Of a stretch of 64,000 nt of DNA, positions 17,129 to 24,731 are shown one piece after another. Numbering within the stretch: the first letter of the stretch is position 1; the number at the start of each line of letters is the position of its first letter. The stretch comes from JAJCZZ01 sp964569085 (GTDB lineage Bacteria > Gemmatimonadota > Gemmatimonadetes > Longimicrobiales > Gaopeijiaceae): positions 1-64,000 of the forward strand of contig CAZMTA010000013.1 in assembly GCA_964569085.1 (NCBI GenBank). Reading direction: 5' to 3'. The translations under genes and the position numbers were made by a program. The notes under the pieces were generated by a model, which made no database searches, was not told the DNA's origin, and worked only from the letters and a program-made list of their open reading frames with translations.

Positions 17129-18898
17129 TCAAAACCCGACCTTTCGCACGCACGACGGACAGAAACGCCACCCGGCCTCCAGCCCGCGCCCGCAGCGGCA
17201 GCGGTGGAGGCGGACCCGGCCGCACGAGGGGCACGCCGCCGCGCCGGCGGGCACCGCCGCCGCGCACGCGGGGCAGGGGAGGGACGCCCCGGGGTCCGCG
17301 TGGAGGACCCGTCCGATCTCGTGGGGCGTGGTCAGCCCCTCGGAGACGGCTCGCCGCGCGTCCGAGGCCAGCGTCCCCATGCCGGCCTCCCGGGCCAGGC
17401 GCCGGAGCTCCGAGCCCGGGAGGTCCCGTGCGATCCGGTCCCGGAGCCCCTCGGTGACGACCAGGACCTGGAAGACCCCGGTGCGCCCCCGGTAGCCTTC
17501 GTGGCAGCGGCGGCAGCCCCGACCCCGGCACGCCGGGCAGCAGCGGCGCACCAGGCGTTGCCCCACCACCCCGGTGAGGCCTCCCGCCACGAGGAAGGGC
17601 GGCACGCCCATGTCGAGGAGCCGGGTGACGGCGCCGGGGGCGTCGTTGGTGTGGAGCGTGGAGAGCACCAGGTGTCCCGTGACCGCCGCCGCCATGGCGA
17701 TCTCCGCGGTCTCCCGGTCCCGGATCTCCCCCACCATCACCACGTCGGGGTCCTGACGCAGGACTGCGCGGAGCGCCTCGGCGAAGCCGAGCCCCGCCCG
17801 GCGATCCACCTGCACCTGGTTCGCGCCGGGGAGACGGTACTCCACCGGGTCCTCCAGCGTCACCACGTTGAGGCGCTCCCGGTCCAGCTCGGAGAGCGCC
17901 GCGAAGAGGGTCGTGCTCTTGCCGCTCCCCGTGGGCCCCGTGACGAGGACGACCCCCTCCCGGGCCCGGAGGAGGCGCCGCACCCGGGCGAGGTCGGCGT
18001 GGGCGAGCCCCACGGTGTCGAGCCCACCGGGCACGGCGTCGGGATCCAGCACCCGCACCACCGCCTTCTCGCCGCCGTTCACCGGGAGGGTCGAGACGCG
18101 CAGCGTGAGGCGCCTCGGGCCGTGGGACAGGGCGATCCGGCCGTCCTGGGCGCGCCGCCTCACCGAGATGTCCATTCCCGCCATCACCTTGATGCGGCTC
18201 AGGATGGCGTGGCGCGCCGCGGCCGGGAGGTCGACGCTCCGGCGGAGGACCCCGTCGATGCGGTAGCGCACCCGCACGTCGGCGCCCGTCTCCTCCACGT
18301 GGATGTCGCTGGCCTCCTGCTCCACCGCGGCTCGGAGGACGTGGTCCACCACCCGCACGACCGGCGCGGCCTGGACCGCCCGGGCCAGCTCCCGCGCGTC
18401 GTCCCGGGCCCGGTCGTCCCCGTCGGCTTCCAGGGACGCGACCAGCTCCTGCACCACCCGTCCGCCGTAGGCCGCCTCGAGCCCCTCGGCGACGGCGTCC
18501 GGGGTCGCCACCACCGGCTCGACGTGCCGCCCGGTGATGAAGCGGAGGTCGTCCACGGCGCCCTGGTCCAGGGGGTCGGCCATGGCCACCCGGAGCGTCC
18601 GGCCGCGGGTCCCCAGGGGGAGGACCCTCCGGCTGCGGGCCACCTCGGCCGGGACGGCGGCCAGCGCCTCGGGCGTCGTCTCCAGGGGGCCCTCCGCCAC
18701 GGGGAGCCCCAGCTGGGAGGCCAGGGAGCGGGCCACCGCGGCCGCGTCGACCTCCCCGGTCCGGGCCAGGACCACCCCCAGGCGCTCCCCGGTCCTCCTC
18801 TGCTCCGCCAGGCCCCGCTCGAGGCCGGCGGGCGTGACGGCGCCGGCCTCCTCCAGGAGGGCGCCGAGGATGCGGGAGCGGGGCGGAGCGGCGGGCAT
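17129..18898 (-). CDS. GspE/PilB-family secretion/pilus ATPase with C-terminal zinc ribbons
   Basis: A 589-residue type II secretion/type IV pilus motor ATPase. The N-terminal GspE-N domain spans about residues 1-150. Walker A is VTGPTGSGKSTT (about 320), followed by the Asp box/Walker B region MVGEIRDRETAEIAM and the His box STLHTNDAPGA. A four-cysteine zinc motif is seen at CCPACRGRGCRRC (about 460). Unusually, the last 45 residues add a double zinc ribbon (CPAC-x11-CPSC, then CRC-x10-CPSC). No GspD-M or pil genes are in this window, so its machine is encoded elsewhere. It is 93 bases after the phosphatase-fold gene and convergent with the preceding unknown. Confidence 0.85.
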   Translation of the reverse strand: MPAAPPRSRILGALLEEAGAVTPAGLERGLAEQRRTGERLGVVLARTGEVDAAAVARSLASQLGLPVAEGPLETTPEALAAVPAEVARSRRVLPLGTRGRTLRVAMADPLDQGAVDDLRFITGRHVEPVVATPDAVAEGLEAAYGGRVVQELVASLEADGDDRARDDARELARAVQAAPVVRVVDHVLRAAVEQEASDIHVEETGADVRVRYRIDGVLRRSVDLPAAARHAILSRIKVMAGMDISVRRRAQDGRIALSHGPRRLTLRVSTLPVNGGEKAVVRVLDPDAVPGGLDTVGLAHADLARVRRLLRAREGVVLVTGPTGSGKSTTLFAALSELDRERLNVVTLEDPVEYRLPGANQVQVDRRAGLGFAEALRAVLRQDPDVVMVGEIRDRETAEIAMAAAVTGHLVLSTLHTNDAPGAVTRLLDMGVPPFLVAGGLTGVVGQRLVRRCCPACRGRGCRRCHEGYRGRTGVFQVLVVTEGLRDRIARDLPGSELRRLAREAGMGTLASDARRAVSEGLTTPHEIGRVLHADPGASLPCPACAAAVPAGAAACPSCGRVRLHRCRCGRGLEAGWRFCPSCVRKVGF

Positions 18899-18991
18899 GG
18901 AGGAGATTGCCGGTCGTCGTGGGGCGGGGGGATGGCCGGATCGGCCGCGTTCCGGATCGGCCGCCTCCGGGGGGGCGACCGGGTCGGGGCC

Positions 18992-19951
18992 TCAGTCGTC
19001 GGCGGGAGGGTCCCCCGCCGTCCCCACCCCCAGGAGCTCGAGCACCGCGGGCGCCACGTCGGTGAGGTCGCGCATCCGCTCCCCCGCGTCCCCGGCGCCC
19101 GGCCCCACCACCAGCCCCAGGGCCGGGTTCCGGGTGTGCTGGGCCCGCACGTCCTCGATGTTGCCGTGGTCGCTGGCCAGGATCAGCGTGCAATCGCCGG
19201 GAAGCGCCTCCAGAACGCCTCCGAGGAAGGCGTCGAGCCGCTCCAGGGCGGCCACCGCCCCCTCCATCCCGCCCCGGTGCCCCGCGGTGTCGGTGGCGTA
19301 GTGGGCGTAGAGGGTCAGGTCGTGGTCTCCGGCGATGCCGGCCAGGTTCCGTCCGGCTTCCGCGGCGGTGACCCGGGGGAGGGCGTCGTGCCCCAGGTGC
19401 CGGCGCCACCCGTCGTTGACGATCCCGCTGGCCACGGCCCGACCTTCGGCCAGCGCCTCCTCGTGGCGGTCGAGGACTCCGGCCCCCCGGGCGGCCAGCG
19501 GCGGGCCGGCGATGGCGCGGGAGCCCTTGGGACCGGGCCAGCCCCGGGGGTAGGCGTTGGCGAAGGCCACGGCGCGACCCGCGTCCCGAGCCCGGCGGAG
19601 GAGGCTGGCCTTCTCCACCAGAGGGCGGAGCGCCACCGGGGTCCAGGGCCCGAAATGGCGGCCGAAGCGGTGCACGGCGTCGACCCCGGTCAGGAGGGCG
19701 GCCTGCCCCGTCCCGCTCTGGGGGGTGCCGTCGACGCCGAGGGTGGCGTCCAGGGGGAGGTAGGCGCTGCGGTCGGTGCCGGGGGCAGGGTGGTCGAGGG
19801 TCGGCAGACTCCCACCCCCTACCATCAGGAGGGTGGGAAGCACGGCGCGGAAGAACGGATTCCATTCCGCCCCTCCTTCCCCCACGCCCACGCCGTCCAC
19901 GAAGACCATGAGGACCCGTCCGCCGCCGCCCCCCTCCCCGCGTCCGCTCAC
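18992..19951 (-). CDS. Alkaline-phosphatase-superfamily metalloenzyme
   Basis: A 319-residue enzyme of the phosphoglycerate mutase/phosphopentomutase/alkaline phosphatase fold. The N-terminal metal-binding strand is VLMVFVDGVGVGE. The nucleophile region is probably GTPQSGTGQAALLTG (a Ser/Thr), and the C-terminal metal sites are visible in YAHYATDTAGHRG and ASDHGNIEDVRAQHTRNP. These are the same positions that bind two metals in 2,3-bisphosphoglycerate-independent mutases, but the protein is much shorter than that family. Substrate unknown. Its GTG start overlaps the stop of the small membrane protein upstream (GTGA). It may be co-transcribed with the GspE gene. Confidence 0.7.
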   Translation of the reverse strand: MSGRGEGGGGGRVLMVFVDGVGVGEGGAEWNPFFRAVLPTLLMVGGGSLPTLDHPAPGTDRSAYLPLDATLGVDGTPQSGTGQAALLTGVDAVHRFGRHFGPWTPVALRPLVEKASLLRRARDAGRAVAFANAYPRGWPGPKGSRAIAGPPLAARGAGVLDRHEEALAEGRAVASGIVNDGWRRHLGHDALPRVTAAEAGRNLAGIAGDHDLTLYAHYATDTAGHRGGMEGAVAALERLDAFLGGVLEALPGDCTLILASDHGNIEDVRAQHTRNPALGLVVGPGAGDAGERMRDLTDVAPAVLELLGVGTAGDPPADD

Positions 19952-20130
19952 GGTCGCAGGTCGTCCAGCACGCGGCGCACCGGCGGGCGCCGGGGCTCGC
20001 GGTCCACGAGCCCCGAGAAGGCCGCGCGGATGCGCGAATCGGAACCCATGAGGTCCACCAGGGCCACGGCCAGCGTCAGCGCCAGGACCACCACCACCAG
20101 GGCGCGCACCTGCCGGCCACGGCGGGACAC
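19948..20130 (-). CDS. Small single-pass membrane protein, unknown
   Basis: A 60-residue protein: a basic N-terminus, one hydrophobic helix (ALVVVVLALTLAVALVDLMG, residues about 9-28) and a charged arginine-rich tail. It starts with GTG and overlaps the downstream metalloenzyme by 4 bases, which is the main support for it being real. No family recognised. Confidence 0.5.
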   Translation of the reverse strand: MSRRGRQVRALVVVVLALTLAVALVDLMGSDSRIRAAFSGLVDREPRRPPVRRVLDDLRP

Positions 20131-20205
20131 GGGAAGCTCAGCCCGCCGGGTGGGGTGGGGGAGGGACGCGGGCGGGGCCGCGTCGGGGGGATGCCCGCCG
20201 GCGCG

Positions 20206-20766
20206 TCACTCCGCGGGGCGGAGATCCACCGTGACCTGGGCCTGGACGTGCCCCATGTCGGCCCGCTCCCGCATGGCGTCCCGGATGCGGGGCTCGATCT
20301 TCTGGTAGGCCTGGAGCACGCCGTCCCGGAGCTTCTTGCGCAGGATCTTCAGCGCGTTCACGTCGGGGCGGCTCGTCTTGGTCTCCTTCTTGGCGTCCTC
20401 GACCTCGTGGGCGCGGATCTCGAAGGGGACGACCCCCACGTCGTCGGAGCGGTCGTGGTCGAGCCAGTGGATGGAGACGCTGACGTCGCCGCGGGCGTGG
20501 TGGTGATGGATGTCGCCCACGGACTGGAACCGCTGGGCCAGCCGGCCCAGCTCGCTGCGGCTGGCGGCCTTGGTGTAGGCCAGCTCGACCGTCTTGAAGA
20601 CCCGCTTGAAGCGCTCCGGGTTCGTGGAGTCCACGTCGGGGACGTCGGTGTCGAGCTCCCGACCCATCGCCTGCCGCTCCAGGGAGTACTTGGCGCTTTC
20701 GGCGTCCCGATTCCGGGCTCGGTCGATGCCCTCCAGGATGCGGTCGGGGTTGGTGCGATAGCTCAT
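20206..20766 (-). CDS. Hypothetical protein, soluble, charged
   Basis: A 186-residue protein starting at ATG 20766 (MSYRTNPDRILEGIDRARN). The open frame continues upstream for nearly 1000 codons, but that part is antisense to real genes. The protein is highly charged, rich in Arg, Asp and Glu, with a DIHHHHARGDVSVSIHWLDHD segment at about 91-111 that could bind a metal. The C-terminal half (ALKILRKKLRDGVLQAYQKIEPRIRDAMRERADM) is helical, possibly a coiled coil. No signal peptide. Function unknown. Divergent from the Yip1-like gene with about 170 bases between them. Confidence 0.6.
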   Translation of the reverse strand: MSYRTNPDRILEGIDRARNRDAESAKYSLERQAMGRELDTDVPDVDSTNPERFKRVFKTVELAYTKAASRSELGRLAQRFQSVGDIHHHHARGDVSVSIHWLDHDRSDDVGVVPFEIRAHEVEDAKKETKTSRPDVNALKILRKKLRDGVLQAYQKIEPRIRDAMRERADMGHVQAQVTVDLRPAE

Positions 20767-20938
20767 ACGACGCTCCGAGGGCGTGTGGATCGGTCTTCTG
20801 GGGTCCGGGGCTTCCGGACGATACGTTCTACGGTACCACCGTGGAAGGTGGGAGGTCCGTCCTCGTCGACCCGCTTCCTCGTCCGGAGCTCGCCCATGCG
20901 TCGCACCGTCGTCGTTCCCACCGTGCCGGAGCGGTCCC

Positions 20939-21625
20939 GTGGCTGAGGCGATGGCCGTGGAGACCGGGGCCGCCCCGCCCCCGCTCGCCCGGCGGGCGGT
21001 GGACGTGTTCCTCAGCCCGGTCCGCCTCACCCAGGAGCTGGCCGAGCGTCCGGTGTGGGTCGGGGCGCTCCTCCTGGGAGCGGCCCTGGTCGTCCTCCAG
21101 ATCGGGCTCATTCCGGCCGAGGTCTGGGACGCGGTCTTCCGCCGCCTCCTCCTGGACCGGGGACAGGCCCCGCCCGACGGGGGCTTCGGCGGTGGGATCA
21201 TGCGCGTCTGGAGCGTCGTGGGAGGCTCGGTGGCCTGGGTCCTCATGGCGTTCTTCCTGGCGGGGCTCGTCACCCTCCTCTTCGCCTTCGTGCTGGGGGA
21301 CGAGGGGCGGTACCGGCAGTACCTGGCGGTGCTGACCCACGCCTGGCTCATCCCCGCGGCGGTGGGCCTGACGCTGGTCCCCCTCCGCATCTCCCTCCAG
21401 GATCCGCAGCTCGTCCTGAGCGTGGGCACGTTCTTCCCCTTCCTGGGCGGAGGGTACGTGGCCGACGTCCTGGGCTTCCTGGACCTGGCGCAGATCTGGG
21501 GGCTCCTGGTGCTGGCCCAGGGGGCGCACGCCATCGAGCCCCGGCGCTCCTTCGGGAGCGCGGCCGCCCTTCTCCTGACGGTGAACGTCCTCGTGGCCAT
21601 GGTCCTGGCGCCCCTGGCGCCGTAG
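20939..21625 (+). CDS. YIP1-family membrane protein
   Basis: A 228-residue multi-pass membrane protein of the Yip1 type: an N-terminal VDVFLSPVRLTQEL motif, then about five hydrophobic helices (WVGALLLGAALVVLQIGLI, VGGSVAWVLMAFFLAGLVTLLFAFVLG, LAVLTHAWLIPAAVGLTLV and two more). I chose GTG at 20939 with GGAG about 8 bases before it; the ATG at 20951 is an alternative start. In bacteria such proteins are of unknown function. It precedes the TRAP transporter by about 90 bases on the same strand. The Yip1 genes I know of lie beside ABC or efflux transporters, so a link to TRAP import is only a suggestion. Confidence 0.7.
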   Translation: MAEAMAVETGAAPPPLARRAVDVFLSPVRLTQELAERPVWVGALLLGAALVVLQIGLIPAEVWDAVFRRLLLDRGQAPPDGGFGGGIMRVWSVVGGSVAWVLMAFFLAGLVTLLFAFVLGDEGRYRQYLAVLTHAWLIPAAVGLTLVPLRISLQDPQLVLSVGTFFPFLGGGYVADVLGFLDLAQIWGLLVLAQGAHAIEPRRSFGSAAALLLTVNVLVAMVLAPLAP

Positions 21626-21701
21626 GCGGGCCGCGCCGCCGCCGTCCCGCGGCCCGGCGGCTCGGCGCGGGACCCCCCTCGCCGGACCGGGGCCGTCCCC
21701 C

Positions 21702-21707
21702 TAGCTT
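21702..21707 (+). promoter_or_regulatory. Extended -10 box of an apparently leaderless promoter (TRAP permease)
   Basis: TAGCTT (TANNNT type) lies exactly 7 bases before the ATG at 21715, and no Shine-Dalgarno sequence is present. Transcription would begin at or next to the start codon. The same spacing is seen at two start codons near 62220. Confidence 0.5.
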
Positions 21708-21714
21708 CGCCGGC

Positions 21715-23622
21715 ATGCGATCCAGAACCCTCCGCCGCTTCACCGTGGCCGTGGCCGTGGTGGCGGCGATCTTCCATCTGTATGCTGCCGGATTCTCGCC
21801 CTTCACGGCGCTGGTCCAGCGTCCCGTCCACCTGGCCCTCATGGCCGTGCTCGGCTTCCTGGGGGTGGGCCTCGTGGCCACCTCCGACGAGGACGACGAC
21901 CCGGAGGTCACGGCGCCCCAGAGCCCCGCGGCCCCGGATCCCGGGGACGACGGGGCCGCGGGTCCCGGCATCCTGTCGTGGATCCTGGCGGCCATGGCCG
22001 CGGCGGTCTGCGTCTACCTGGCGTCCCAGAACCAGGAGCTGGTCCAGCGCTCCGGCTCGCCCACCACGCTGGACCTGGTGTTCGGGGCGGCGGCCGTGCT
22101 CCTGGTCCTGGAGCTGGCCCGCCGGACCACCGGGTGGGGCCTGGTGGCGGTGTGCGTCCTGGCCCTGGGATACGCCCTGGCGGGGCCGTACCTCCCCGGC
22201 ATCCTGGCCCACCGCGGCTACGGGACCGTCCGCCTCATCGAGCACCTCTACCTCTCCACCGAGGGGATCTGGGGCGTGCCCCTGGGGGTGTCGGCGGACT
22301 TCGTCTACCTCTTCGTCCTCTTCGGGGCGGTCCTGGACCGGGCCGGGGGCGGCGCCCTGCTCATCGCCCTGGCGGACCGCGTGGCCGGGAAGACCCGGGG
22401 CGGCCCGGCCAAGACCGCGGCGGTGGCGTCGGCCTTCATGGGCTCGCTGTCGGGAAGCGCGGTGGCCAACGTCGTGACCACGGGGAGCTTCACCATCCCC
22501 CTCATGCGGCGGTCCGGGTTCAAGCCCTTCTTCGCCGGCGCCATCGAGGCGGCGGCCAGCACGGGCGGGCAGCTCATGCCGCCCATCATGGGGGCGGGGG
22601 CGTTCATCCTCGCCACCTGGACCAACATCCCCTACATCGAGGTGGCGGCGGCGGCCACGATCCCGGCCCTGCTCTACTACGTGGCGCTCCTCGCGGCCAT
22701 CCACTTCCGCGCCGGGCGCATGGGGATCGAGCCCGGGGGGCTCAAGAACCGGGAGCCCGTCCTGGAGCGGCTCCACCTCCTCATCCCCCTGGCCATCATC
22801 GTCTTCTTCCTCGCCTCGGGGCGCTCGCCCATGCGGGCCGCCTTCTGGGGGGTGATCTCGGGGCTGGTGATGGCGTACCTGCGCCCCGCGACCCGGCCTT
22901 CCCTCGACGGGCTCCTGGACATGCTGGAGGGGGCCGGTCGGGGCGCCGTCCAGGTGGCGGCGGCCTGCGCCGCGGCGGGGATCGTGGTGGGGGTCGCGTC
23001 CCTCACCGGCATCGGGCTGCGCATGTCGGAGCTCATCATCAACGTCTCCCAGGGGAACCTCCTGGTGGCGCTGATCCTCACGGCCATGGGCTCGGTGGTC
23101 CTGGGCATGGGGCTGCCCACCACCGCCGCGTACGTGGTGCTGGCGGCCCTGGGCGCGCCGGCGCTGGTGGAGCTCGGCGTGCCCCTCCTCGGCGCCCACC
23201 TCTTCATCTTCTACTTCGGCGCCATCTCCAACGTGACGCCCCCGGTCTCGCTGGCGGCCTTCGCCGCGGCCGGCATCGCGGACGCGCCTCCGGTGAAGAC
23301 CGCCATGAGCGCGGCCGTCCTCGCGGGCGCTGGATTCCTGGTCCCGTTCATGTTCGTATACGGGCCCGCGCTGCTGCTGGACGGCTCGCCCGGCGAGATC
23401 GCCCTGGTGCTGATCACCGCCACGGCAGGCGTGACGGCGCTGGCGGCGGCCTCCATGGGCTACCTGCGCCAGGAGCTGCTCGTCTGGGAGCGGGTGCTCC
23501 TGGGCGCCGGCGCCGTGGCCCTGGTCTTCCCGGGGCTGGTCACCGACGCCTTCGGGCTCCTGGCGCTCACCGCGGTCTTCATGGTGCGGCGCCGGGAGGC
23601 GACGGTCGCCCCTTCGGCCTGA
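21715..23622 (+). CDS. TRAP transporter permease, fused DctQ-DctM type
   Basis: A 635-residue polytopic protein: two N-terminal helices, a poorly conserved loop, about four DctQ-like helices, then the long DctM domain with its typical sequences SGSAVANVVTTGSFTIPLM and MGLPTTAAYVVLAALGAPALVELGV. About 14-16 hydrophobic segments in all. The fused arrangement is the usual partner of TAXI-type receptors, and a TAXI lipoprotein follows directly. It would use the sodium or proton gradient to import an organic anion; many TAXI systems are predicted to take up dicarboxylates or amino acids. The C-terminus continues with a hydrophobic tail ending RRREATVAPSA. Confidence 0.92.
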   Translation: MRSRTLRRFTVAVAVVAAIFHLYAAGFSPFTALVQRPVHLALMAVLGFLGVGLVATSDEDDDPEVTAPQSPAAPDPGDDGAAGPGILSWILAAMAAAVCVYLASQNQELVQRSGSPTTLDLVFGAAAVLLVLELARRTTGWGLVAVCVLALGYALAGPYLPGILAHRGYGTVRLIEHLYLSTEGIWGVPLGVSADFVYLFVLFGAVLDRAGGGALLIALADRVAGKTRGGPAKTAAVASAFMGSLSGSAVANVVTTGSFTIPLMRRSGFKPFFAGAIEAAASTGGQLMPPIMGAGAFILATWTNIPYIEVAAAATIPALLYYVALLAAIHFRAGRMGIEPGGLKNREPVLERLHLLIPLAIIVFFLASGRSPMRAAFWGVISGLVMAYLRPATRPSLDGLLDMLEGAGRGAVQVAAACAAAGIVVGVASLTGIGLRMSELIINVSQGNLLVALILTAMGSVVLGMGLPTTAAYVVLAALGAPALVELGVPLLGAHLFIFYFGAISNVTPPVSLAAFAAAGIADAPPVKTAMSAAVLAGAGFLVPFMFVYGPALLLDGSPGEIALVLITATAGVTALAAASMGYLRQELLVWERVLLGAGAVALVFPGLVTDAFGLLALTAVFMVRRREATVAPSA

Positions 23623-23689
23623 GGCCGCCGGGACGGACCGGGCGCGGCGCGCCCGTACCTCATTGAGACACGACGATCCGGAGATCCAC

Positions 23690-24652
23690 ATGAGCATCAC
23701 GTCCAGCCGCCGCCCTTCCGCCTCCCTCCGGGCCGCAGCCCTGGCCCTCGCCGTGGCCGTGGCCTCGGCCGGGTGCGGGGACGGAGCCCCCCGTCAGTTC
23801 CTCTCGGTGGGCACCGGCGGCACCGGCGGCGTCTACTACCCCCTGGGCGGGGCGCTGGCGGCCGAGCTGTCCGTCGCCGACTCGACCCGGCAGTACACGG
23901 CCGAGGTCACCGGCGGGTCGGTGGAGAACGTGAACCGGATCATCCAGGGCCAGATCGACCTCGCCTTCTCCCTGGGGGTCACGGCCTACGAGGCCTACCA
24001 CGGCGGGCAGGGCTTCGACGAGCCCGCCCAGGGGCTGCGCGTGGTGGCGCCCCTCTACCCCAACGTCATCCACGTCCTGGTCCCCGGGGACTCGGACGCC
24101 GAGACGCTGGAGGACCTGCGGGGGAGCATCGTCTCCGTGGGCTCGGCGGGGAGCGGGACGGAGCAGACCTCCCGCCAGCTCCTCGAGCTCTACGGCCTCA
24201 CCTACGACGACGTGGACGCCCGGTACCTCTCCTTCAACGAGTCGGCCTCGGCGCTCCGCGACGGCGCCATCGACGCGGCCATCTTCAGCGTGGGCATCCC
24301 CGCGGCCGCCGTCCTCGAGGCCAGCACCACCGGAAGCGTCCGGCTCCTCCCGGTCTCCCCGGACCGGGCCGCGGCGCTCCGCGAGCGCTATCCGTACTAC
24401 GCCACGGGCACGATCCCGGCCGACGCCTACCCCGGCATGGAGGAGGACGTGGCCACCGTCACCATGATGAACTGGCTGGTGGCCGACGAGTCCCTGGACG
24501 CCGGTGTCGTGGGCGCGGTGCTGAACATTCTGTCCGAGAACCGTGTCTCTCTTGAACGAGTGCACGACATGGCGAGGCAGATCGATCTCTCGCGGCTGGC
24601 CGACGCGCCCATCCCGCTCCACCCGGCCGCCGAGACGTTCGCGAACGACTGA
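23690..24652 (+). CDS. TAXI-family TRAP transporter solute-binding lipoprotein
   Basis: A 320-residue receptor. The start ATG 23690 has GGAGA 5 bases before it. The signal sequence ends at a lipobox (ASAGC), so it should be anchored in the periplasm. The TAXI signature is clear: LSVGTGGTGGVYYPLGGALA at the mature N-terminus, then VENVNRIIQGQIDLAFSLG and VSVGSAGSGTEQTSRQLLE. It directly follows the fused permease by 67 bases and completes the transporter. The ligand cannot be read from sequence. A GC-rich hairpin follows the stop codon. Confidence 0.92.
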   Translation: MSITSSRRPSASLRAAALALAVAVASAGCGDGAPRQFLSVGTGGTGGVYYPLGGALAAELSVADSTRQYTAEVTGGSVENVNRIIQGQIDLAFSLGVTAYEAYHGGQGFDEPAQGLRVVAPLYPNVIHVLVPGDSDAETLEDLRGSIVSVGSAGSGTEQTSRQLLELYGLTYDDVDARYLSFNESASALRDGAIDAAIFSVGIPAAAVLEASTTGSVRLLPVSPDRAAALRERYPYYATGTIPADAYPGMEEDVATVTMMNWLVADESLDAGVVGAVLNILSENRVSLERVHDMARQIDLSRLADAPIPLHPAAETFAND

Positions 24653-24663
24653 GAACAGCACGC

Positions 24664-24707
24664 CCGCCCCGGGGTCCGCCGGCATGCGCCGGAGGGCCCC
24701 GGGGCGG
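24664..24707 (+). terminator. GC-rich hairpin after the TRAP operon
   Basis: The arms CGCCCCGGGG (24665-24674) and CCCCGGGGCG (24697-24706) pair fully, and CCGCCGGC pairs further inside with GCCGG. There is no T-run after it, so it could be a Rho-independent-like stop or an mRNA end stabiliser. Confidence 0.5.
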
Positions 24708-24731
24708 TGCGTTCACCCCGATAGACAGCCT

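Noticed and set aside
20767..23700. The upstream two thirds of a 1164-codon minus-strand frame
   Set aside because: Antisense to the Yip1-like and TRAP permease genes; the translation is Arg/His/Gly-rich without domains. Only the last 186 codons (20206-20766) look like a gene.
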